Position numbers and translations under genes: made by a program. 6,397 nucleotides of DNA from Nitrospiraceae bacterium. GTDB taxonomy: Bacteria; Nitrospirota; Nitrospiria; Nitrospirales; Nitrospiraceae. The first letter of the stretch is position 1, and each line of letters begins with the position of its first letter. The notes under the pieces are model-generated. The model was not told the DNA's origin. It saw nothing but the letters and a program-made list of their open reading frames with translations, and did no database searches. Where the stretch lies: assembly GCA_005800255.1 (NCBI GenBank), contig SYGW01000147.1, positions 1-6,397 on the forward strand, written 5' to 3'. Of the stretch, positions 1 through 4,465 are shown piece after piece.

Positions 1-92
1 GACTCGACCGCGCCGTGTACGGCGAAGAGATCGTTCAACTGAGACTCGGTCGCCGAATAGGGCAGCCCACCGACATAAATCTTCGAACCCAT
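1..92 (-). CDS. RRM-domain RNA-binding protein, 5' part only (cut by window edge)
   Basis: Only the first 30 residues are inside the window; the gene continues beyond position 1. The translation begins MGSKIYVGGLPYSATESQLN. Residues 5-10 (IYVGGL) fit the RNP-2 strand of an RNA recognition motif, and residues 19-29 (LNDLFAVHGAV) fit the first helix and the turn into strand 2 (L..LF...G.V). Small bacterial single-RRM proteins of this type bind single-stranded RNA in the cytoplasm and are often cold- or stress-associated. That role is family knowledge, not visible here. The start is fixed by AAAGGAGG at 99-106, six bases before the ATG at 90-92. About 240 bp without a supported gene lie upstream, so it probably has its own promoter, but I could not pick out convincing -35/-10 boxes. 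The RNP-1 motif lies outside the window, so the rest of the domain cannot be checked. Confidence 0.85.
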   Translation of the reverse strand, partial: MGSKIYVGGLPYSATESQLNDLFAVHGAVE

Positions 93-330
93 GGGGTTCC
101 TCCTTTGAGAGAATGATATTGTCTTGGACTCGAGAAAAAAACGACAGGAAGGAACGGGCCGAAGGCGCGAACGCTGAGGCGACTTAGGTCTGGCTTCCGA
201 TCAAATTCCCGGACAAAACAACATCGGTTGAAGGCCTTGCTTGTTCCTACTCCACCACAGGCCCTACGCGATGAAGTCCGCACACCGTAGCATGTCATGG
301 GCCTAATAGCAACCACTGTCTTTCCGGCCC

Positions 331-600
331 CTACTGGGTGGCGCCTCGCCGGCTCGGACGGACGGCTTCTGTGGGTCGGCCGGAGGCCCCGTGCTTCCCG
401 TCGTGGGGCATCGGCTGAGCCCTGGCGCCTTGTCCCAGTGCGCGACCGGCCAGTGCCAGCCCCTGTCGGCGGATCTCTTCGATAGAGACGGTCGGGCGGT
501 CCTTGATCGATATGCCCAGTCCCCATTGCTCCATCTTGATCTTCCGCTTCGGAGTGCCACGCTTTGCTTTGAGGAGATGTTTACCGCCTGGCCATGCCAT
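331..600 (-). CDS. Small basic hypothetical protein, 89 aa
   Basis: I do not recognise this family. The protein is rich in Arg and Lys in its first 25 residues (MAWPGGKHLLKAKRGTPKRK...). It then has an ordered-looking stretch (about residues 22-58, with MEQWGLGISIKDRP and VSIEEIRRQGLALAGRAL) and a Gly/Pro/Arg-rich tail that is probably disordered. There is no signal peptide or membrane segment. The case for a real gene is the AGGAGG at 605-610, four bases before the ATG at 598-600 (a tight but usable spacing), its place on the strand of every other gene, and a sensible N-terminal composition. Against it, the region is open in several frames on both strands and the C-terminal third reads like low-complexity GC-rich sequence. 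The real stop could also result from a decayed tail. A basic protein of this size could bind nucleic acid, but that is a guess from charge only. Confidence 0.5.
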   Translation of the reverse strand: MAWPGGKHLLKAKRGTPKRKIKMEQWGLGISIKDRPTVSIEEIRRQGLALAGRALGQGARAQPMPHDGKHGASGRPTEAVRPSRRGATQ

Positions 601-731
601 GGAGCCTCCTTAGACCGTCCGTCTTCCTTGTGGTGAGCTGATCGATGCTGCCACTGTCTCTTCTACAGTCAACGATGCACGTGCCGGTGTCCACGATTAT
701 CGGGCGCAACAGGGGTTGGGCCCTGACCGGA

Positions 732-968
732 TCAAGTAGCGCGGTTCCTTGATGGCGTTGGCGCTTCAAGATGGTCCGACAGGGTCCGGATGTCCGGTTC
801 TTGTTTCTTGCAGGGAACGGACAGATACATCGCGCAGGTAAAGCTTCCGGCTCCGGAATATTGGGAGCGGACCAGTAATTGCGAGCCGTCCGCGAATGTG
901 ATGTTCGGCTCGACATGCATTGTTCCCATCCGCAATCTATCCTCGTGGCCGGTGCCTATGCTCGACAC
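732..968 (-). CDS. Hypothetical protein or decayed gene with unclear start
   Basis: I do not recognise this family. The frame ends at TGA 732-734 and reads like protein: ordinary composition, with segments such as HVEPNITFADGSQLLVRSQY and FTCAMYLSVPCKK. The first usable start is GTG at 966-968 (78 aa); a TTG and two ATG codons follow within about 20 codons. Of these, the TTG with GAGG five bases upstream has the best, still weak, ribosome binding site. Oddly, the same frame stays open and protein-like upstream to 1088 (including DDELAWICNWFLCHSHEIV) but holds no ATG, GTG or TTG between the in-frame stop at 1089-1091 and 968. Two ATG codons at 1030 and 1021 lie in another frame. A frameshift or lost start is therefore possible. 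Pairs of Cys and CHSH residues could bind metal. A plus-strand frame over 790-1125 is also open and competes for this region, but it is Ser/Gly-rich and opposite in direction to every other gene. Confidence 0.42.
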   Translation of the reverse strand: MSSIGTGHEDRLRMGTMHVEPNITFADGSQLLVRSQYSGAGSFTCAMYLSVPCKKQEPDIRTLSDHLEAPTPSRNRAT

Positions 969-1130
969 AATCTCGTGGCTATGGCACAGAAACCAATTGC
1001 ATATCCAGGCCAGCTCGTCATCCGCCGCATCGTGCGGGGAGAGTTCGGTCGTAGGAGCAGCGTGTACTAGGGAATCGGTCGCGCAGGGTCAGGGCGGCGG
1101 TGCGGAAGCGCGAAAGATAGGATAGTGACC

Positions 1131-1160
1131 GTGGCTCGTACGGTGCAATAGTCTACCACA
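1131..1160 (-). repeat. 30-bp leader element, copy B (paired with 1798-1827)
   Basis: On the minus strand it reads TGTGGTAGACT, seven variable bases, then CGTACGAGCCAC. The same two conserved blocks with the same seven-base spacing occur at 1798-1827; 25 of 30 positions agree by my count. Weaker ungapped similarity continues downstream (1104-1130, about 17 of 27 positions). The element begins with TGGTAGACT, which can be read as an extended -10 box (TG-N-TAGACT). It sits ahead of the unclear gene at 732-968. It could be a promoter core with a conserved initial transcribed region, or an operator. Confidence 0.6.
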
Positions 1161-1225
1161 TCCGTGGTTCAGTATCTGCCCTATGTTAATATTTATAAGT
1201 TGTTGAGTTTAATGGTAATTATGCG

Positions 1226-1241
1226 AGACATTGCATTGTCT
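1226..1241. repeat. Interrupted palindrome in an AT-rich patch
   Basis: AGACA-T-TGCA-T-TGTCT is palindromic except for the two single T positions, which face each other. It lies in a patch clearly richer in A and T than its surroundings. It may be a dimeric regulator site or simply a small hairpin; nothing next to it decides between these. Confidence 0.35.
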
Positions 1242-1329
1242 GGTTATTGAGGGCTAAAGGATGTCCCTATCGCGACTCCCCCTACGCCCAGCCCCCCATC
1301 GAGAACTCGACCACTCTGTCGCGCCAACC

Positions 1330-1355
1330 ATTCAACAGGGCGATTCAACAGGGCG
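1330..1355. repeat. 13-bp tandem duplication
   Basis: ATTCAACAGGGCG is present twice in direct, perfect succession, followed by AT, which would begin a third copy. It lies about 95 bp downstream of the zinc-ribbon gene's stop codon, in sequence without a supported gene. It is most simply a slippage duplication. Confidence 0.85.
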
Positions 1356-1450
1356 ATGCCCCGGTATTCGTACGGTTGTGTGAGTGGGGAGGCTCGTTTC
1401 CAGCTCTGCTGCGTTCACTTCCCCATTCGGCTCCGGATGCGTCCACTGGG

Positions 1451-1681
1451 TCAACGTTTGCTCCGTTTGCGCTTGGAATCACCGGCCTCGGCCAGGTAAC
1501 GAGGTCTGGTCCGGTCCCGTGCCGGTTCATGATGGCCGATCCGATTGGCGGTAATGCCGGGCTCGATGACTTCACCACAGAGGAGGCAGCGCCAGCCGTC
1601 CAGGGACTGGCAGTTGGTCATTTTCCCTGTATCTTCCAGGCGAATCGGGCCCATCAGGCCTTGGCAGCGTGGGCAGGTCAT
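1451..1681 (-). CDS. Small zinc-ribbon protein (CxxC...CxxC), 76 aa
   Basis: The protein begins MTCPRCQGLMGP and carries two CxxC knuckles, Cys3/Cys6 and Cys32/Cys35, about 25 residues apart, the second inside GWRCLLCGEVIEP. This is the layout of a four-cysteine zinc ribbon. A further Cys24 lies between them. The tail (about residues 46-76) is strongly basic, ending in a KRKRSKR-type run, and is probably unstructured. I associate small proteins with this opening (MTCPRCQGLM) and a GWRC..CG second knuckle with Nitrospira genomes, where their function is unknown; this is recollection, not a search. A nucleic-acid or protein-binding role is an inference from the fold and charge. The start is set by AGGAGG eight bases or so before the ATG at 1679-1681; the longer frame up to 1780 has no such site. 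The gene lies just downstream of the tRNA-Asn terminator, with a shared 30-bp element in its leader. Confidence 0.8.
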   Translation of the reverse strand: MTCPRCQGLMGPIRLEDTGKMTNCQSLDGWRCLLCGEVIEPGITANRIGHHEPARDRTRPRYLAEAGDSKRKRSKR

Positions 1682-1797
1682 TGATTGCCTCCTAGTCGAC
1701 AGGCACAACAGGTCAGCGCAGAACCGTAGAGTAGAGGCGGCGGAGACCGGGGAAGCAGCGCGCAAAGAGTCAAAGCACAAAAGATCGGACCGTCAAT

Positions 1798-1827
1798 GTG
1801 GCTCGTACGATACGGCAGTCTACCACA
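1798..1827 (-). repeat. 30-bp leader element, copy A (paired with 1131-1160)
   Basis: Same arrangement as the other copy: TGTGGTAGACT, seven bases, CGTACGAGCCAC on the minus strand. Here it sits 117 bp ahead of the zinc-ribbon start codon and only about 26 bp after the T-run of the tRNA terminator. That leaves little room for a separate promoter, so if the gene has its own promoter it must be in or next to this element. The TGGTAGACT block (1817-1825) is a candidate extended -10; no good -35 box is visible at the usual distance. Confidence 0.6.
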
Positions 1828-1853
1828 CTCGAGTGAAGTGCCGTCGGGAAATG

Positions 1854-1886
1854 AAAAGGGCTGCATCTCACAAGGAATGCAGCCCT
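1854..1886 (-). terminator. Intrinsic terminator of tRNA-Asn
   Basis: On the minus strand the perfect 10-bp stem AGGGCTGCAT / ATGCAGCCCT (arms at 1877-1886 and 1857-1866, 10-nt loop) is followed by a short T-run. It begins 8 bp after the CCA end of the tRNA gene, the expected place for its terminator. Confidence 0.85.
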
Positions 1887-1893
1887 GATGGAT

Positions 1894-1969
1894 TGGCTCC
1901 CCGGGCAGGACTCGAACCTGCGGCCACCTGATTAACAGTCAGGCGCTCTACCAACTGAGCTACCGGGGA
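1894..1969 (-). tRNA. tRNA-Asn (anticodon GTT)
   Basis: A complete cloverleaf of 76 nt including an encoded CCA end (1894-1896). The acceptor arms TCCCCGG and CCGGGGA pair perfectly, with discriminator G. The D arm contains AGCTCAGTTGGTAGAGC, the anticodon stem is CCTGA/TCAGG around the loop CTGTTAA with GTT as anticodon, and the T arm contains GGTTCGAGTCC. It decodes AAC and AAU. It is a single-gene unit with its own terminator downstream. Confidence 0.97.
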
Positions 1970-2020
1970 ACGCAGTCAACGCCATTAGAAGGATATTGGG
2001 CCTGAAGCTATCGGCACGGT

Positions 2021-2032
2021 CCTATATTAGCA
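2021..2032 (-). promoter_or_regulatory. Possible extended -10 promoter for tRNA-Asn
   Basis: On the minus strand TGCTAATAT fits an extended -10 (TG-N-TAATAT, hexamer at 2024-2029) about 55 bp upstream of the mature tRNA 5' end, giving a plausible precursor leader of roughly 45-50 nt. No good -35 hexamer is seen at 16-18 bp, which extended -10 promoters tolerate. The call rests on motif and position only. Confidence 0.4.
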
Positions 2033-2103
2033 TAGTTGACGGATTGAATCGCCAGGTTTTGTCGCCGTAGCGAGTGCAGCTAGGTCCAGAGGAACAGCCG
2101 GCA

Positions 2104-2373
2104 CTAGACGTCAAACGTCCCCGATTCATCCTCATCGTCAGCCGCGTCGGAGGTGCCTTCCGAGAGCCCGGCAAAGTGGCGGGCCCAGGTGACGTACAGA
2201 TTCCCGCTGTCACGCATGGCATCGACGCCCTTGGCGAGCTTGCTTGCCAACTCGGGGTCCTTCCCGGTTGCCTCGATCTCAGCGGCACGGTGCTCCAGGA
2301 CTTTGGGGAACCGATTGAGCAGGATCGTGATCTCGCCCAGCAACTCTCTCAGCACATTGTCTTCGTTCGTCAT
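2104..2373 (-). CDS. Acidic hypothetical protein downstream of the oxidoreductase operon, 89 aa
   Basis: I do not recognise this family. The protein (MTNEDNVLRELLGEITILLN...) looks mostly alpha-helical up to about residue 72: an amphipathic first helix with regular Leu/Ile spacing (residues 7-28), then helices around 29-56 and 58-70. It has a strongly acidic, probably disordered tail (DAADDEDESGTFDV). There is no cysteine, signal peptide or membrane segment. The start is set by GGAGG seven bases or so before the ATG at 2371-2373; the longer frame starting at 2400 would begin in the terminator's trailing region without a ribosome site. It follows the ferredoxin-subunit gene on the same strand after an 87-bp gap that contains an intrinsic terminator, with no room for a clear promoter between terminator and start. 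It is probably co-transcribed at a reduced level and could be an accessory factor of the complex. This last point is inference from position only. Confidence 0.75.
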   Translation of the reverse strand: MTNEDNVLRELLGEITILLNRFPKVLEHRAAEIEATGKDPELASKLAKGVDAMRDSGNLYVTWARHFAGLSEGTSDAADDEDESGTFDV

Positions 2374-2401
2374 AGGGCCTCCGCATTCCCAAGGCCTCAA
2401 T

Positions 2402-2433
2402 AAAAAACCCCACAGCGTTGCGCCATGGGGTTT
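2402..2433 (-). terminator. Intrinsic terminator at the end of the oxidoreductase operon
   Basis: On the minus strand the stem AAACCCCA / TGGGGTTT (arms 2426-2433 and 2405-2412) is extended inward by two G-T wobbles and GCG/CGC, closing a three-base loop, and runs straight into a T-rich tract (TTTTTTA). It lies 28 bp after the stop of the ferredoxin-subunit gene. The plus-strand reading has only a broken T-run, so it is mainly a minus-strand terminator. Confidence 0.88.
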
Positions 2434-2460
2434 CTTGGTCTTTCGGTGCCGCGCTGGTTG

Positions 2461-2739
2461 TCAGCCTTGGTAGGCTTGCCCCAGGCCTGCGGACTCGCCC
2501 TTGTGGGACATGAGCGCGCCGCTCGAGCTGACCGCCTGCATCTCGATCGCCATGTGCTTGGCTGCGTTACAGACGACCACGCAGAGCTCGCAGCCCTTGC
2601 AACGGCTGATGTTCACCTCCGCCACCATCTTGGCCGAGTTCAGGTCCAGACAGTTGGCCTCCGGACAGTACATGATGCAAAGACGGCAGCCCTTCTTGGC
2701 CACACACTTCTCGTCAATCACTTGCGCGATATTGTACAT
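2461..2739 (-). CDS. 2-oxoacid:ferredoxin oxidoreductase, ferredoxin-type 2x[4Fe-4S] subunit (ForE/PorD-type)
   Basis: This 92-aa protein is the small iron-sulfur subunit that passes electrons between the thiamine site of the alpha/beta core and external ferredoxin. Two cysteine groups are visible. The first is Cys12-X5-Cys18-X2-Cys21-X3-Cys25-Pro, the second Cys47-X2-Cys50-X2-Cys53-X3-Cys57. The second is the standard bacterial ferredoxin pattern without its usual Pro. The first has three extra residues between its first and second Cys, and a further Cys30 follows. The C-terminal 25 residues are Ser/Gly-rich and carry no motif. The gene is last in the five-gene set, 20 bp after gamma; its ribosome site is weak (GGGGA about 11 bases upstream), suggesting translational coupling. 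By gene order it corresponds to forE of the Hydrogenobacter forDABGE cluster; in archaeal-style naming the ferredoxin subunit is delta (porD). I left the symbol empty because of that conflict. Confidence 0.9.
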   Translation of the reverse strand: MYNIAQVIDEKCVAKKGCRLCIMYCPEANCLDLNSAKMVAEVNISRCKGCELCVVVCNAAKHMAIEMQAVSSSGALMSHKGESAGLGQAYQG

Positions 2740-2759
2740 GCCTCTGGTATCCCCGTTTG

Positions 2760-3464
2760 TTACGCCGCGGCCATGGCCGCCACTTGCAGTTCAAACTTGT
2801 TCTTCTCAGCCCATTCGACGCCCATTTCATAAGCCCGCTTGACCGTGGCGAGATTTTTAGCCAGCAACATTTCCTTCTTGGCGAATTTTTTCTTGATCGC
2901 TTCGTCCAAGGTGGCCGTCCCGCCGGAGGCCACGAATTTCTTGCCGAACCGCTCCTGGAGGGCCAAATCGAGCGCGTTCATGGAGACGCACTTGGTGATG
3001 CCGGCCACGGACCCGATCATGGTCATGTTCGTGGACAGCTCGGTGCCCGCGACGTCCAGGGCGATCTGTGTCCCGTTGATGTAGAACACGGCCACTTTAA
3101 GGTCCTTCAGTCGCTGGATATCCTCATCGGTGAGCAAGGGGGCGTCCGAGTTGATGATGACCAAGCCGCCTTCCTTGATGCCGGAGTAGAAAGGCATCGT
3201 GTAGCTCTTGCCCATCGTAACCACCTGAGGATGGAACACTTGGATCACGTCCGGGAACACCAGTTCGCCCCGGTCGTAGATGCGCTCGATGCCGATCCGG
3301 CAGTAGCTTTCCGCCGGCGCCATGCGCTTCTCGGCGCCAAAGAACGGATTTGAAATAGCAAACCGGCCGTCCTTCGACGCGGCCATGGCCATCACGTGCG
3401 CCGCGGTCACCGCACCTTGCCCGCCCAAGCCGGACATCCGAATGTTGAGTCGCTTCTTGATCAT
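2760..3464 (-). CDS. porG: 2-oxoacid:ferredoxin oxidoreductase, gamma subunit
   Basis: A 234-aa protein of the pyruvate/ketoisovalerate oxidoreductase gamma family. It opens with MIKKRLNIRMSGLGGQGAVT; GLGGQG at residues 12-17 is the family's glycine-rich signature. The following SNPFFGAEKRMAPAESYCRI (38-57) corresponds to the conserved segment that in relatives reads like yGpe.RGG.a.a..r. In the complex the gamma domain sits next to the alpha/beta active site and is associated with CoA binding and structural integrity. The length is normal for a free gamma subunit with a C-terminal helical extension (about residues 185-234, Lys/Ala/Glu-rich). It starts 27 bp after the beta stop with AGGAG nine bases before the ATG, so it is in one operon with beta. 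The sequence does not show whether pyruvate or 2-oxoglutarate is the substrate; forG would be the symbol in the second case. Confidence 0.93.
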   Translation of the reverse strand: MIKKRLNIRMSGLGGQGAVTAAHVMAMAASKDGRFAISNPFFGAEKRMAPAESYCRIGIERIYDRGELVFPDVIQVFHPQVVTMGKSYTMPFYSGIKEGGLVIINSDAPLLTDEDIQRLKDLKVAVFYINGTQIALDVAGTELSTNMTMIGSVAGITKCVSMNALDLALQERFGKKFVASGGTATLDEAIKKKFAKKEMLLAKNLATVKRAYEMGVEWAEKNKFELQVAAMAAA

Positions 3465-3491
3465 GTGTGCTCTCTCCTGCGCCGGATACCG

Positions 3492-4397
3492 TTAGGCCTG
3501 CGCCGCCAGTTGCTCCTTGGCGGCAGCCTTCTTTTCCTTTTCCTTGGCGGCGATTTCCGCGAGCAACTGCTTGGCCGGCTCGCTGATGTACTCTTTGTAA
3601 GCGAAGCGCTCGGTCGGCTTTTCCGAATCTCGCATCTCCTGGAGGCCTTCCATGCTGTTCTTGCCGATTTCCAGGATGCAGGGGGTATAGAGCTGCAGGT
3701 AGGTTGGGCCGATCTCACGGGCGACGTGAACCGCGTTCCGGATGACTTTTTCAACGAGAGACGGCTTGCTGACCGTGCAGTTCACGACATAGTGGCAGCC
3801 GGACTCGCGGGCGATCTCGGGCAGCCGTACTTTTTCGAACTGCTTGCCGACCGGCGCCATCTTGGCCACGAAGCCCTTCTGCATCAGACCGCTCTCCTGG
3901 CCGCCGGTGTTGGCGTACAGCTCGTTGTCGAAGCAGATCGTGGTGAACTTCTCCTGACGAAACCAGGCTTGCAGGGTCATGTCCAAACCGATATCCACCG
4001 TGGCTCCGTCGCCAGCCAGCACCACCACGTCCTTGATCCGGCCAGGGAACCGCACCGTCAACGCCCGCTTGAGGCCGGAGGCGATGGCGTTCTGGTTGCC
4101 GAAGAGCGAGTGGATGTTGTGCACAGCCACGTGGGGGAACACCAGGCTGGTGCAGCCGGTGGAACCCACCATGACGGTGTCTTCCGGGTTGGGCAGGGAG
4201 GCCAGGATATACCGGAATGCCATGGACTCAGGGCAGCCGGCGCAGAGCGAATGCTCTTCGATCAGCTCCTTGGCCGCTCCGATATCCTTCCAGCCCCGGT
4301 CTTCTTTTCCGTATGTCGCCCGGTTGACCAGATCCTGGTACTCGGGCGGCATGATATCGAAAAACTCCGGCGCGATTTTTATCCGCTCTTTGCTCAT
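3492..4397 (-). CDS. porB: 2-oxoacid:ferredoxin oxidoreductase, beta subunit (thiamine diphosphate-binding)
   Basis: A 301-aa beta subunit that holds thiamine diphosphate and the proximal [4Fe-4S] cluster. The ThDP/Mg signature begins with GDGAT (residues 129-133) and closes with FDNELYANTGGQ (156-167), where the N-x-x-Y-x-N-TGGQ part is typical of this family. Cys52 and Cys55 (LCAGC), Cys82 (STGC) and a later Cys, probably Cys206 or Cys240 (YTPC), fit the four cluster ligands known from pyruvate:ferredoxin oxidoreductases. The last 25 residues or so form a Lys/Glu/Ala-rich tail (AAKEKEKKAAAKEQ) likely to be helical and exposed. It starts 68 bp after the alpha stop with AGGAGG five bases before the ATG, and gamma follows 27 bp later. 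With alpha it cleaves a 2-oxoacid and transfers the acyl group to CoA, or the reverse in reductive carbon fixation. The symbol would be forB if the substrate is 2-oxoglutarate. Confidence 0.95.
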   Translation of the reverse strand: MSKERIKIAPEFFDIMPPEYQDLVNRATYGKEDRGWKDIGAAKELIEEHSLCAGCPESMAFRYILASLPNPEDTVMVGSTGCTSLVFPHVAVHNIHSLFGNQNAIASGLKRALTVRFPGRIKDVVVLAGDGATVDIGLDMTLQAWFRQEKFTTICFDNELYANTGGQESGLMQKGFVAKMAPVGKQFEKVRLPEIARESGCHYVVNCTVSKPSLVEKVIRNAVHVAREIGPTYLQLYTPCILEIGKNSMEGLQEMRDSEKPTERFAYKEYISEPAKQLLAEIAAKEKEKKAAAKEQLAAQA

Positions 4398-4465
4398 GGA
4401 AGCCTCCTCTTCAGGGCTGCTGTCTATCGTCGATGACCGTGCGTGAACCGTTCCGCAGCGACGGC

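Larger units (their letters stand above)
969..1450. other. Stretch without a supported complete gene
   Basis: About 480 bp. From right to left (the direction of transcription) it holds the region downstream of the zinc-ribbon gene, where I see no clear terminator; a 13-bp tandem duplication at 1330-1355; an AT-rich patch at about 1180-1250 that contrasts with the GC-rich surroundings and contains an interrupted palindrome (1226-1241); a copy of a 30-bp element shared with the zinc-ribbon leader (1131-1160); and, at 969-1088, an open minus-strand frame continuous with the hypothetical gene at 732-968 but lacking a start codon. A plus-strand frame from 1247 runs through here, but it is the antisense shadow of the zinc-ribbon gene. 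Confidence 0.6.

Noticed and set aside
120..180. Possible terminator ahead of the RRM gene (minus-strand T-run near 136-142)
   Set aside because: The nearest stem is only three paired bases around TTC with a mismatch, and it is about 15 bases from the T-run.
35..526. Minus-strand frame of 163 aa across the upstream region of the RRM gene
   Set aside because: It overlaps the true RRM start in another frame, is Arg/Pro/Gly-rich without ordered segments, and has no ribosome binding site.
667..672. TTGACT on the minus strand as a -35 box for the 331-600 gene
   Set aside because: No acceptable -10 hexamer lies 16-18 bp downstream (the candidates read CAGCAT, AGCATC or GCATCG).
790..1125. Plus-strand frame of 111 aa with AGGG upstream
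   Set aside because: It competes with the minus-strand frame at 732-968. Its second half is Ser/Gly/Ala-rich, it points against every other gene, and both frames share wobble positions so GC3 cannot favour it. Kept only as an alternative.
1247..1684. Plus-strand frame of 145 aa
   Set aside because: It is antisense to the zinc-ribbon gene and would start in an AT-rich patch without a ribosome site.
2757..3353. Plus-strand open frame (198 aa) opposite the gamma subunit
   Set aside because: Antisense shadow of a recognised gamma subunit; His/Asp/Gly-rich with no family signature.
3396..4436. Long plus-strand open frame (346 aa) opposite the beta subunit
   Set aside because: It is antisense to a beta subunit with clear ThDP and cysteine motifs; its His/Leu/Gly-rich composition is what the complement of a GC-rich gene gives, and it has no recognisable domain.
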